A stretch of DNA of 32,284 bases from a virus. This document shows, piece after piece, positions 15,767 through 24,490 of this stretch. Within the stretch, counting starts at the first letter, position 1; every line of letters starts with the position of its first letter. Position numbers and translations under genes: made by a program. The notes under the pieces are model-generated. The model was not told the DNA's origin and made no database searches. It worked only from the letters and a program-made list of their open reading frames with translations. The stretch is taken from positions 1 through 32,284 of the IMG/VR virus record IMGVR_UViG_3300049916_000047; one strand, written 5' to 3'.

Positions 15767-16663
15767 CTAAGCAAATGCTGCTACTGTTGCCAAAACCGTA
15801 AATGTTGCTGAAGCTGTTTTAATTATGGTGAATGTGTATACATCAATACCAGAAGCAGTTCCTGCTGTAGGTGCGCTACCGCCCTGCCATTTTACGTTAG
15901 GGGTTACGTTTACACCGTCTATAACAATTGCGCTTGGGTAATAGGCTGTAGTGCTTTGTGTGTACAGTACAGCCATCGATAAAGACTGACCAACACCTAG
16001 TAGGGCATCTAGTGTTGTTGTGGCATTTCCTCTAAAATTAATTGTACTATTTGAGGCTTGATTGAGTGTATGATAAACAACGCCCTGATCGGCACAATCG
16101 ATGTAGTAAGAGCCACCTGTCCCCCCTATAATAGTTACCTTTTCGATAACTTCTTCAATCTCTAATGTACCACCGACAGCTAGACCTTTGTTAGTTGTCC
16201 ACTTGTCACCAGAGGATGCATAATTGAACGTAGCTCCTGCACCATCTACTGTGATCCCTGCGCCATTTGCAGCGGCTGCGTCAGCCGCACCATCAGCAAC
16301 AGTGATATTTAAATCATCTACTGTTAGTGTGGCAGTATTCAGTATTGTCTGAGTACCGTTGACCGTTAAATCGCCAGATAATGTGAGGGCGGCTGCATTC
16401 ACTGTGCCAGTAAAAGTTGGATTAGCTAGAGGGGCATATCCAGACGCTGCAGCTTGAACGGCTGCTACTTGAGTAGTACCTTCGGCTGTTACTAATCCTA
16501 CCTGAGTAGTACCCTCAGTCTGAATGCTAGTTACTGTTACTGATGGAGTTAAGGCTTCAACCGCCTTGCCCAAGAGCAAGAACTCTTTTGCATCCGTTGT
16601 GCCACTAGTTGCGTTAAGTTTAGTAGTTAAATTTGATTCAACTGTAGTTGTATTTATTGCCAT
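15767..16663 (-). CDS. Fibre protein sharing the attachment module of the large fibre (298 aa)
   Basis: Residues about 10-75 repeat the module seen in the 12976-14841 protein: LLLGKAVEAL, then TQVGLVTAEGT and TQVAAVQAAAS, again an 11-residue period. Residues 75-125 (PLANPTFTGTVNAAALTLSG, then DLTVNGTQTILNTATL) are the collar-type beta repeat common in phage fibres. The C-terminal half is beta-rich. ATG with AGGA nine bases upstream; it begins three bases after the 621-residue fibre above it. The shared N-terminus suggests both products attach to the same virion site. Confidence 0.65.
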   Translation of the reverse strand: MAINTTTVESNLTTKLNATSGTTDAKEFLLLGKAVEALTPSVTVTSIQTEGTTQVGLVTAEGTTQVAAVQAAASGYAPLANPTFTGTVNAAALTLSGDLTVNGTQTILNTATLTVDDLNITVADGAADAAAANGAGITVDGAGATFNYASSGDKWTTNKGLAVGGTLEIEEVIEKVTIIGGTGGSYYIDCADQGVVYHTLNQASNSTINFRGNATTTLDALLGVGQSLSMAVLYTQSTTAYYPSAIVIDGVNVTPNVKWQGGSAPTAGTASGIDVYTFTIIKTASATFTVLATVAAFA

Positions 16664-16666
16664 TTT

Positions 16667-18532
16667 TTAAATTCCTGCCAATGCTAGAGTTTCTACGTCA
16701 TCGATGAAAGCATCGACTTGAGTTTTGTTGTAGTGGTCTGCCAGTGAAAAGGTTCCAAATGATACAATCGAAATTGAATCCCCTGTAGCCGCTGCAGAGG
16801 CCAAGACCACATTGGCTCCATCTGTTGCGGTGAAATCTGAAGGTGCTAATTTTATTCCGTTTAAATATACATCTGCATAAGATGGATCGTATACTGCAGG
16901 AAACGTAGTTAATGATCCGCTGTAGCTGCCAGAGCTAGTTCCCACAGTGTAATCTTTACGTTCAGCCGTTCCGTTAATTGAAGAACCTGCGCTCTGAAAA
17001 CCACCAGAACCAAAAACTTTCATCTGATTAGCGGTTGTGTCGAACCATAAATCCCCTAGCGTTACGTTTGCACCTGTTGGAGCATTTGCTGATACGAAGT
17101 AGGTATCTAGAAACTGTTGCGAGGATGCGATTGCGGATTGGGCTGTGGTTGCATGACCTGCCGCTGCATTTTCACTGGAAAGGGCTGCTGCCGCTGAGTT
17201 AGCCGCTGCCGTAGCGGAAGCTGAAGCATTATTTGCTGATCCAAGAATACCGTCTACATACGCTTTAGAAGTTGCTTGATCATTATTTAGGGGCGTTGGA
17301 AGACCACTTATAGCGTTGTTCCCCATTGCTATACCCCCAGACATTGTACCGCCTGATAGGTTTAATTTAGTAGCGTCTTGGGTATCGGTATAATTTTTAG
17401 TCGAAAGGTCTTGGGCGTTTGTTGGATCACCTGCATTAGTAATCTTCTGGCTGCCCATGTCGATAGCACCAGACATTGTGCCACCTGCTTTAGGTAGTTT
17501 AGTAGCTATGGAGTTAGTAATAGTTGTGCTAAACCCTGCATCATCGTTGATGGCTGCAGCAAGTTCATTAAGGGTGTCTAATGCTGCAGGGGCAGTATCC
17601 ACTAGGTTAGCTACGGCTGTATCAACATCCGTTTTTCGGGCGGCATCATTTGGATTTACTGGTGCAGATAAATTCTGAATAGTAGCAGTTGTACCACCAT
17701 CCATATTTAGTGTGCCTGAGACAGTTACATTATTAAAAGTAGAAGTACCTGTAGAAGTAACATCACCTGCAACATTACCAGTAAGTGAGGCTGTTAGTGT
17801 GCCGTTTACTGTGGTGTTATTAAAAGTACTTGTACCAGAGGACGCTGTTACATTACCTGCTACGTCACCAGTAAGGTTACCAGTAAAACCATTATTTGCA
17901 GTAATTGTAGTACCAGTTATACCAGTTGGATTTGTGCTACCAATTACTACCCCATTAATTGATCCGTTGTTACCTGAACCGCCAACAGTCACTGATCCTA
18001 AAGTTGAGGTTGTGGAGTTTAGAGAAGCTAGGGTACTAAGACCTGCTACTCCAAGTGTGCCACCCATAAGGGCGTTTCCTGCTAGGTGAAAGTCTTTGTA
18101 CTTCAGGCTAGATGAGCCAATATCAACGGTGTTTGTGGTTTCAGGCGTTATACTTGTTCCAGTATTGGCTACGATCTCATGCCAAATGGCTGCAGAAGAT
18201 GCTGCAGAGGTACATATAAAAATACGCTTTGTAGTAGTATTAATCCACAAAGATCCCACCGCATAGCTCTGTGAGCTATCGTCTGTAATGGTGGGATTAC
18301 TTGTAGTAAAATTATTCTTACCTCCTGTACCGCCATGTACTGCAGGAAGAACTCCCGATACAGAAGTAGCTAGAGGTATTTGTGGTGCATCTCCTGTAGC
18401 GCCTGTATGACCATGTCCTGTTGCTGCTTCAAATGCTGCTAATAGTTGGTTAAATTCAGCATTAAGTGGTGGAGCCGTAATATCCGCACCATTGATAATT
18501 TGGCTTACAGATTGGCGAGTATATCCTGCCAT
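16667..18532 (-). CDS. Main tail fibre protein (621 aa)
   Basis: N-terminal residues 1-70 (SVSQIINGADITAPPLNAEF, GHGHTGATGD, then LPAVHGGTGG) form a virion-attachment head typical of marine-phage fibres. The middle has repeated units of the form TSTFNNVTVSGTL, then two copies of a KL...GGTMSG.I.MG...I unit with KNYTD / KAYVD ends, a triple-stranded fibre repeat. An Ala/Ser-rich coiled region is followed by GDLWFDTTANQMKVF and VYLNGIKL, common fibre-tip motifs. The start ATG follows the previous stop by three bases with GAGAAGG upstream. It is the first fibre gene after the tail tube/stabilization genes, as expected for the fibre that anchors the others. Confidence 0.8.
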   Translation of the reverse strand: MAGYTRQSVSQIINGADITAPPLNAEFNQLLAAFEAATGHGHTGATGDAPQIPLATSVSGVLPAVHGGTGGKNNFTTSNPTITDDSSQSYAVGSLWINTTTKRIFICTSAASSAAIWHEIVANTGTSITPETTNTVDIGSSSLKYKDFHLAGNALMGGTLGVAGLSTLASLNSTTSTLGSVTVGGSGNNGSINGVVIGSTNPTGITGTTITANNGFTGNLTGDVAGNVTASSGTSTFNNTTVNGTLTASLTGNVAGDVTSTGTSTFNNVTVSGTLNMDGGTTATIQNLSAPVNPNDAARKTDVDTAVANLVDTAPAALDTLNELAAAINDDAGFSTTITNSIATKLPKAGGTMSGAIDMGSQKITNAGDPTNAQDLSTKNYTDTQDATKLNLSGGTMSGGIAMGNNAISGLPTPLNNDQATSKAYVDGILGSANNASASATAAANSAAAALSSENAAAGHATTAQSAIASSQQFLDTYFVSANAPTGANVTLGDLWFDTTANQMKVFGSGGFQSAGSSINGTAERKDYTVGTSSGSYSGSLTTFPAVYDPSYADVYLNGIKLAPSDFTATDGANVVLASAAATGDSISIVSFGTFSLADHYNKTQVDAFIDDVETLALAGI

Positions 18533-18535
18533 GTT

Positions 18536-20185
18536 CTACCTTCTCCCCGAAATCGAAAATTCAAATACTAATCCTTGGATAGAGTAGGGCTGTGATTGCC
18601 CTACCGTTACAAAGGTTGCTCTTGTTGCAAAACCAGATCCTTGAACGTCAGCCGTAAGAATTGGTTTTGAGTTGCCCCCATAGAGTGCGTTTGCATCACC
18701 ATAGTCTAGATTAAGAGCATTATATCTAACTGGGCCACCTGTAGATGCTTGGGTATATTCTGAGGGCTTACTGGTATTGTAGTCTCCCCAATCATAATCA
18801 AGTGATAAAAAGAATGTTGTTGGACCTTCGGCTCTCACAAAGGTATTTACCTTGCGGAGTGTCTTTCTAACTTCTGTATCGCCAAAGTCTAAATAAGGCG
18901 TAGCATATACTGCAACTATGTCATTCCCTGCAAAGCTACTGCCAGTTTCTTGCTGATAAACTTTGCCATCGAAGTCACCATGAATTATAAATTCTTCTGA
19001 GTCTATGTAACCGGATTCACAGCAAGAGGCTCTAATTCCAACTAACTCACCAAATGACCACTCAATAGAACCTTGGCTATCATATAAACCCCCAATAATT
19101 CCGTAGCTATCTATTTGGTCTGTAGTATCATCACCTACAAAAAATCTTACTTGAGACTTGCTTCTAATGACTACGGCATTAACTGTATCTGCATTGTTGT
19201 TTTTAATTAGATTTACTAAAGTAACTTGAATTGATTTACTTACTGTCTCTAATTCAACATCTCCAATTTTTGAGGTTGAGGATACAGGTCTAAAACCATC
19301 TGGTGCTAAGAAGAGTAGGTCACCTGCAATTTCGACTACGCTGTCTCTGGCTATGCAGCCTACGTTGTTAGTCACACTCTCTAAGGAAAAAGTAATTCCA
19401 CCTGAAGAGTTCTTAGATGTTCCTACTTTCTTTATAGAATTAGTTCCAAATACGAATAGGTCATCTCTAAAGGGTTTTATTTGTACAATATTAAATGCAG
19501 GATTTAGAGTTCCTCCTCCTGCAGCCGAAGTCCAAGTGTATGGATCATTAGGTGCAGAGTGTCTTATGGTAGCTCTAGAAGTGAGATCACCGCCAACCCA
19601 GAGATGGTTTTGATACTCTCCTACTATCGAAGGAGCATCTACTAGCTGATCCCCACCTGCAGAAGAAGTTCCTCCTGTATTTGCTTGAAGTAATTCGTAC
19701 CAGTTTAATCCATCAAAAATTACTGCAGGATTGACCCCATCTACGAAGCATATTGTTGAACCGTTACCCCAATCAAACTGTACATGGCGAATTTTATCGA
19801 CGGTTAAGCTGCCTGATACAGTATTTCTTGTTGGTTGATTGGCTATTACCTGCCAACCCGAAAAGGGTATAAATTTATAAAACTTATAAGTAGTAGCCCC
19901 AACATCTTTTCTAGCAGCAATAAAGAAAGGATTTCCTATATGCTCATTTTTATAGATAGCTAATCCTAGTACTTTACCTTCTGCATTAGTACCGCCAACC
20001 GTAGTATCTATCCCACCTAAATGATTATATCCTTCGATGCGTCTGTAGCCGCCATACAGACTAGGCTCAAAGTTAACTAGCCTTGTAGCTGCACCAGAAT
20101 TATTATCTGATAACGCTAAGTGGTTTTCATTACTATTTAGACCACCGCTACAGATAAGTTTGAAGGACTCAATTTGATCTGCCAT
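18536..20185 (-). CDS. Tail stabilization/tubular B-like protein (549 aa)
   Basis: A long beta-rich protein with repeated blade-like segments (YRRIEGYNHLGG, LWVGGDLTSRATIRHSAPND, LFVFGTNSIKKVG, SIEWSFGELVGI), which fits the beta-propeller-like stabilization or tubular-B proteins that extend the short tail below the connector (P22 gp10 or T7 gp12 in role). ATGs overlap: its start TAATG shares one base with the stop of the 20185-20874 gene, the usual A-then-B order. The assignment rests on pattern and order; exact homology to either model protein is not claimed. Confidence 0.7.
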   Translation of the reverse strand: MADQIESFKLICSGGLNSNENHLALSDNNSGAATRLVNFEPSLYGGYRRIEGYNHLGGIDTTVGGTNAEGKVLGLAIYKNEHIGNPFFIAARKDVGATTYKFYKFIPFSGWQVIANQPTRNTVSGSLTVDKIRHVQFDWGNGSTICFVDGVNPAVIFDGLNWYELLQANTGGTSSAGGDQLVDAPSIVGEYQNHLWVGGDLTSRATIRHSAPNDPYTWTSAAGGGTLNPAFNIVQIKPFRDDLFVFGTNSIKKVGTSKNSSGGITFSLESVTNNVGCIARDSVVEIAGDLLFLAPDGFRPVSSTSKIGDVELETVSKSIQVTLVNLIKNNNADTVNAVVIRSKSQVRFFVGDDTTDQIDSYGIIGGLYDSQGSIEWSFGELVGIRASCCESGYIDSEEFIIHGDFDGKVYQQETGSSFAGNDIVAVYATPYLDFGDTEVRKTLRKVNTFVRAEGPTTFFLSLDYDWGDYNTSKPSEYTQASTGGPVRYNALNLDYGDANALYGGNSKPILTADVQGSGFATRATFVTVGQSQPYSIQGLVFEFSISGRR

Positions 20186-20874
20186 TAGAAGGCTACCCTT
20201 GTATCCCTAATGTACTCAAAATTATTTATGAACAGTGTTTGGAGATCTTTAATACCTAGCATAAAGGCTTGATATGCAGCGTTGGCTGCATCCAAGTTGT
20301 CTTTAAACATATACAAATGATATAAAGCACCATCTACTATAACAGTGTCGAAGCTTTCAGGTATTCTAGTTACGTCACTTGCATTAGTAAGGTCTGTGTA
20401 GTTTAGATAATATCTAAATCTCACTGTGTAAGCTTTATTGGGTGAGGGGGTTACTCCGAAGCCATTTCCATGCGAAGGGAATACATTATCCGGTATACCT
20501 CTTCCTGCACTACCAGCTTCATAATCTGCATCTCTATGATTAGCGTACCAATCATCTCTTTCTAAATAGCCTAGAGACTTAAAAGAAGCCCCTAAACTGG
20601 AATCTTTTTGTATCTGAAAACTATTGTAATCAGCTTTTTTAAAAGCGGTAGGCCAATTATATTCTGTCTGCCCTGCAGTCAGTACTTGGCTAAACTCTGC
20701 AGCGTTAAAAGGCCACTCATATTCTGCCTGATTAATTTTGCTTACAGCGGCTTGTACTGCGTCTTTTACTAGACTTTGTATACCTCTAGTATTGAGAAAT
20801 TCAGCCGTAGCTATCTCTACCTCATTTAAACGACGTAATACTTTGTTACAAAGATCTATATAAGTAGAAGCCAT
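20185..20874 (-). CDS. Tail tubular A-like head-tail connector protein (229 aa)
   Basis: The N-terminus (YIDLCNKVLRRLNEVEI, then VQAAVSKINQAEYEWPF) is the helical pattern of tubular-A/gp11-type adaptor proteins, which bind below the portal as a ring. The middle is beta-rich with YTVRFRYYLNYTDL, and the C-terminal helix ends in ...NFEYIRDTRVAF. AGGA lies ten bases before ATG. It follows the capsid gene and its terminator and is coupled by a one-base overlap to the stabilization protein, the standard order of short-tailed phages. Confidence 0.75.
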   Translation of the reverse strand: MASTYIDLCNKVLRRLNEVEIATAEFLNTRGIQSLVKDAVQAAVSKINQAEYEWPFNAAEFSQVLTAGQTEYNWPTAFKKADYNSFQIQKDSSLGASFKSLGYLERDDWYANHRDADYEAGSAGRGIPDNVFPSHGNGFGVTPSPNKAYTVRFRYYLNYTDLTNASDVTRIPESFDTVIVDGALYHLYMFKDNLDAANAAYQAFMLGIKDLQTLFINNFEYIRDTRVAF

Positions 20875-20899
20875 TAAAAAAATGTCCTAAAATAGTGAC

Positions 20900-20926
20900 A
20901 AGGGGCCAGTATAAAACCAGCCCCTT
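20900..20926 (-). terminator. Hairpin after the major capsid gene
   Basis: On the - strand AAGGGGCTGG pairs with CTGGCCCCTT around a seven-base loop (ten pairs with two wobbles). The downstream T content is weak (TGTCACTATTTT), so read-through is likely. A leaky terminator just after the capsid gene, as in T7, would give more capsid than tail transcript. Confidence 0.55.
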
Positions 20927-20941
20927 TTATTGACTTAGATA

Positions 20942-21991
20942 TTATGCTAAGTTATAGTTTGCTGTGAAAAGAGCTTCAGGACGAAGTATTTTCCTACCAT
21001 ATAATTGCATTCCGCGAACAATGTCTGCAAATGTAGTTGGTGAACGGAAAGTCTCTGTTTTAGCAATCTGCTCTGCAGTTGCTGCTGCAGAAGCGTGACC
21101 AGCTACTAGAACTCCGAAGTTAGTTTCGGAACCTGCAGCGGCTGATACGCCAGCGCCTGTGCCTTCGTATGGAAGATTATTTGACTTGTAGATAGAGAAA
21201 CCTCTAATCGTACCTGGCAAACGACCATTACGCATCTCATCACCCCCACCGAAGTCAGAATTTATGAGCTTGCTTGACTCGTCCATTAACACTTCTGCGA
21301 AGACAGGGTCTACAACCAGCCATCTACCATCAGTGTCTACATTTGCCTGATCCATTTGTCGGGCAATGCGGTTCATTATAGCCAAAGGTGAAGTGATACC
21401 ACCTGCTCCACCACCAGCGGCGATTGGAATAGATGTTACTTCGCCAGCTACGCCAAGATCTGACCCGCCAAAATCGGTAATATCCAATTTGTTGGCTGCA
21501 AGTAATTCGTCAGAACCTGCATTAGTGTCGGCTTTAGTACCGTTAGTTGTAGTATTACGCACCCAGTTGGAAGGTGTCTTCCATCCAGACATGTAACCAA
21601 GAACTTCTGCATCGTATGAGTCACGCAATTTATATCCTGCGCGGTCTGAAGCAAGGTCTTGGAAGGACACATGGCTGTGCGCTTCTTCAATATCGTCCAC
21701 TGCGAACTGGAAGTAGTTTGCTTGATCTACAACCATAGTGAAATCGCTATCAACGAGATCTTGGGTTGCGAGTGTCGTACCCCTCTCGTAAGCTGTTATA
21801 GTTATGTCAGGTTCTTTGACAATTTTCACACTATCACCAAAATTTGCGATCTCATTGGTGTAATCAGTGTTAGTAATTGCGTCGATTACTGAACTTTTTC
21901 TCAGGGCCAACTGGACCTTTTTGCTATATAGTACAGGTGACCATGTGCCATTGGCAAGATTGGTGTACCCTGATGCTGCTGGAAATGCCAT
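20942..21991 (-). CDS. Major capsid protein (349 aa)
   Basis: Position directly after the scaffold gene, its own promoter and strong ribosome site (AGGAG nine bases before ATG), and a following hairpin all fit the most abundant virion protein. The N-terminal pattern LYSKKVQLALRKSSVIDAIT, FGDSVKIVKEPDITITAYE and FAVDDIEEAHS matches the coat family of marine and P22/N4-like podoviruses with an HK97-type fold. The C-terminal GMQLYGRKILRPEALF is also typical. It builds the icosahedral shell around the scaffold and expands on DNA packaging. No protease gene is seen nearby, so maturation without cleavage is likely. Confidence 0.85.
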   Translation of the reverse strand: MAFPAASGYTNLANGTWSPVLYSKKVQLALRKSSVIDAITNTDYTNEIANFGDSVKIVKEPDITITAYERGTTLATQDLVDSDFTMVVDQANYFQFAVDDIEEAHSHVSFQDLASDRAGYKLRDSYDAEVLGYMSGWKTPSNWVRNTTTNGTKADTNAGSDELLAANKLDITDFGGSDLGVAGEVTSIPIAAGGGAGGITSPLAIMNRIARQMDQANVDTDGRWLVVDPVFAEVLMDESSKLINSDFGGGDEMRNGRLPGTIRGFSIYKSNNLPYEGTGAGVSAAAGSETNFGVLVAGHASAAATAEQIAKTETFRSPTTFADIVRGMQLYGRKILRPEALFTANYNLA

Positions 21992-22002
21992 TGTGAATTC
22001 TC

Positions 22003-22227
22003 CTAAATGAAATGGCTTAAATAAACCTCGACTACAGAAACTGTGCCACTCAAAGGAGTGCCAGTAGAAGAGGTAGCTAAATCAGATAAGTTTGACTCAG
22101 TGTCAGTTCCAACAGAGAGTATCACGCAAGCATGGTTCTCATGGATACTGGTAGACTTTGTTAATAATTTATCTGGGGGGTTGGCTTTCGGGTATACTTC
22201 TAAATAAGAAGTGTCCTCTGCCTTAAT
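22003..22227 (-). pseudogene. Open frame without a usual start codon before the capsid gene
   Basis: The 305-base gap between scaffold and capsid genes holds a 74-codon open frame whose stop (TAG) overlaps the capsid ribosome site, as real genes in this operon do. The translation looks protein-like (SVGTDTESNLSDLATSSTG, SGTVSVVEVYL). There is no ATG or TTG early in it; only ATT at its 5' end and an internal GTG near 22116, which would leave about 37 residues. Either a remnant of a small head-decoration-type gene, a gene using a rare start, or a sequencing error. A six-codon ATG reading (MNVLLN) sits upstream. Function unknown. Confidence 0.35.
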
Positions 22228-22241
22228 TTAATAATACGTTC

Positions 22242-22270
22242 ATTATAACATATAATGTTTTTATTTACAA
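22242..22270 (-). promoter_or_regulatory. Promoter for the major capsid gene
   Basis: On the - strand TTGTAA (22265-22270), 17 bases, then TATAAT (22242-22247) with TG one base before it (TGTTATAAT), an extended -10. Start of transcription would be near 22235, giving a leader of about 245 bases that contains the open frame at 22003-22227, then the capsid gene. Confidence 0.65.
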
Positions 22271-22296
22271 TAGTTAATTGTTAAATACAACCTCAG

Positions 22297-23079
22297 TTAT
22301 CGGGCTGCACCGGAAATATCATAGTTGAATTTACCGGAAGAGATAGCCGCTTGGATAGCTTCTTCGTTAGCTTCATACTCTCTGTCAGACATTTTCTGTA
22401 CCATGCTTTCAGAGAAAGTAGCTTTTGGATTAGCCGCTGGTGCAGAAGAGTTTGTCTTTCCAACACTTTGCGCTGCAGATTTACTTCCTTGTCTATATCC
22501 TGTTTGAGCTTTGTACAGGTCTATTGTACTTGCAGCCCATGAAGCATCTGTGTTGTTCTTATAGACGCTATCTTGAATAGTAGGATGCTGTAAGGCAACC
22601 CAATCGTGGAAGCGTTTATCTTGACGTATAGATGCAAAATCTGGGTGCTTTTCTAAAAGCTGTTGTTCTGCAGATTTCTTATGAAGACTTTTCTCAAATT
22701 GTTCTACTTTTGCGAGTCTTTGTTCACCAAGCTCAAGAGCTTCATTAGCCCTTTTTTGGGCAATGCTATCAACAATTTGAGCAACGTCAGGATACTTTTT
22801 AGACCATGCTGCAATTTCTTCATCGGTTTTTGGAAACTTAATTTGTTTCCTAGTCGCTGCATCAAGCTGTTTTTGAACGTCGGCAACTTGTTGTGCAGCC
22901 TGATCACGCACTGTTTGGATATGTCTTTGAATATCTTGATAACGCTTTTTATAGGATTCTTCTTCAGCATTTAATTGCTCCACTGGTTCTTGTGGTTGCT
23001 GTTGTGCCGCTAACTCTTCACTGTAAGTCATGTTATCTTCAGGTTCAGGAGCGCGAGAGTATTTTTGTTTCTTTTCCAT
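22297..23079 (-). CDS. Capsid scaffolding protein (260 aa)
   Basis: A charged, almost wholly helical protein: Gln/Glu-rich N-terminus, a long coiled coil (about residues 40-145), the segment LLEKHPDFASIRQDKRFHDW, and a Ser/Ala/Lys-rich flexible C-terminus. This composition and its place between portal-side genes and the capsid gene are those of a scaffold that directs procapsid assembly and leaves before packaging. The ribosome site is weak (AGAAAG). No protease motif seen. Confidence 0.8.
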   Translation of the reverse strand: MEKKQKYSRAPEPEDNMTYSEELAAQQQPQEPVEQLNAEEESYKKRYQDIQRHIQTVRDQAAQQVADVQKQLDAATRKQIKFPKTDEEIAAWSKKYPDVAQIVDSIAQKRANEALELGEQRLAKVEQFEKSLHKKSAEQQLLEKHPDFASIRQDKRFHDWVALQHPTIQDSVYKNNTDASWAASTIDLYKAQTGYRQGSKSAAQSVGKTNSSAPAANPKATFSESMVQKMSDREYEANEEAIQAAISSGKFNYDISGAAR

Positions 23080-23116
23080 TTAAAACTTTCTGGGTCCGAC
23101 AAGTCGGGTATCCATA

Positions 23117-24487
23117 TCAAATAGCAAATACAAATTTCTGTTTTTTCATAATTGCTGGTAGCGGTTTTGATGTAGGAGATAATTCTTTATCTTCTTCATC
23201 GTCTAATTGATCGTCTACTTGTACTGTAGCGACCTCTACATCCATCTCTTCTGATGGAATCTCTTCGGGTGTTTCTCCCTCCTCTTCGGCTTCTTCTTGT
23301 TCGGTATCGTCTGAGGCTTGTACTTCGGTTTCCTCAGTGCTTTCGCTACCGGATTTATCCGAATGATACCCTGTGTTTTCGCAATGCTCACAACCTCTCC
23401 CCTGACACATTGGGCATTCAACAACACCCTCAACATCTACACTCTGAATAAGGCCATCCATCTTCATAGACATTAGCCCCATTTCGGCTTCAGCTTGCAT
23501 TCCCATGATATGCTTTAAGCCATGATATTTTACTACATGCGCTGGGAGTACATACTCTCCAGTACTAAGATTTGCTTCGATATCATCTCTGACATTCTCT
23601 GCAGAAGAACCTAGAGGAATAGGGTTGCCTGACACATCATCATACCCCATAAAGCCACAGTCTCCGGTACAATCGCCTTCGCAACCGCAAGCCATTCCCC
23701 CATGATACATTTTTACAGGTATATCTTCATCATCCACTAATTCATTATTTTGTAATGCTAGTTGGACTTCACGCTCTGCATTGCTAAGAAAGCCATCTTC
23801 ATTAGTATCTCCTTCAGAGACATCTGCTTGTTCTTTGTTTTCAGCCATTTTTCTGTCTTCTTCTGAAAGACCTTTTTTGCTGTCTGCTAAATTCAAATCA
23901 CTTTTTGCCATTTCTATATTTACCTTAATGTTGTGGGAGCCTCTAATATCTGTAACTGGCTCTTGTCCTTCGTAACCGTCATAGAAAGTGTGTTTGCCTA
24001 TAACCAAGGGGTTGGAGCCGCCAAAGGAAGTTCCTCTAGCTTCTGTTCTTTCTCTGTTTTGAAAAAAAGTACTACCTTGAGAACCGTCTTTACCTAGCTG
24101 GATATAATCAACGAGTTCTTGTATTCCTTCTCGTAACTGGTCTTCGGGTACTGGAATGGCGTCTATTGTTTTGTAGGTGTCTATAGGTTCAAATTCACCT
24201 GCCACTAATACAGAATCTATATCGTTACCAAATCTATCAGAGGCTAATCTGTTGAAGATAACTCCTCTAACAGCATCACGCCCTGCAACGCCCTCAGTGT
24301 TAGCTTCTGCCCAGACAACTCTTTCGATTTTTTCTAGGTCATCTAAGCTGATCTGAAAGGTAGGTTCTTCAGGTCTAGGTTGAGGTTTAACAACTTGAAA
24401 GTTTGGTCTTGGTTGAGGTTTTATAAAGCCTTCATCCATAAAAGGAGTTCCTAAATCAGTTAATAAAATAAATAGTAAATAATTCAT
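23117..24487 (-). CDS. SleB-like wall hydrolase fused to EF-hand, Cys-cluster and DnaJ-type zinc motifs (456 aa)
   Basis: Residues about 48-172 look like a SleB-type (hydrolase_2) peptidoglycan hydrolase: VVWAEANTEGVAGRDAV with Glu61 as likely catalytic residue, VIFNRL, FFQNRE and IGKHTFYDGY. Residues 227-238 (DTNEDGFLSNAE) are a complete EF-hand calcium loop. Residues 267-277 have four closely spaced Cys. Residues 294-340 (SSAENVRDDIEANLSTGEYV, VVKYHGLKH) are a block I know from structural proteins of marine phages. Residues 358-373 (CPMCQGRGCEHCENTG) are a DnaJ-type zinc motif, followed by an acidic tail and a basic end. An alternative ATG at 24439 has AGGA nine bases upstream and would remove a hydrophobic N-terminus. 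Probably a virion protein that opens the wall on entry. Confidence 0.7.
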   Translation of the reverse strand: MNYLLFILLTDLGTPFMDEGFIKPQPRPNFQVVKPQPRPEEPTFQISLDDLEKIERVVWAEANTEGVAGRDAVRGVIFNRLASDRFGNDIDSVLVAGEFEPIDTYKTIDAIPVPEDQLREGIQELVDYIQLGKDGSQGSTFFQNRERTEARGTSFGGSNPLVIGKHTFYDGYEGQEPVTDIRGSHNIKVNIEMAKSDLNLADSKKGLSEEDRKMAENKEQADVSEGDTNEDGFLSNAEREVQLALQNNELVDDEDIPVKMYHGGMACGCEGDCTGDCGFMGYDDVSGNPIPLGSSAENVRDDIEANLSTGEYVLPAHVVKYHGLKHIMGMQAEAEMGLMSMKMDGLIQSVDVEGVVECPMCQGRGCEHCENTGYHSDKSGSESTEETEVQASDDTEQEEAEEEGETPEEIPSEEMDVEVATVQVDDQLDDEEDKELSPTSKPLPAIMKKQKFVFAI

Positions 24488-24490
24488 TCA

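Noticed and set aside
17712-18089. 125-codon + strand open frame inside the main fibre gene
   Set aside because: Low-complexity Val/Pro/Thr translation that mirrors the repeats of the fibre gene on the other strand; no ribosome site.
23094-23105. CCGACAAGTCGG inverted repeat between scaffold and hydrolase chimera genes as a terminator
   Set aside because: Stem too short with a two-base gap and no T tract; probably chance.
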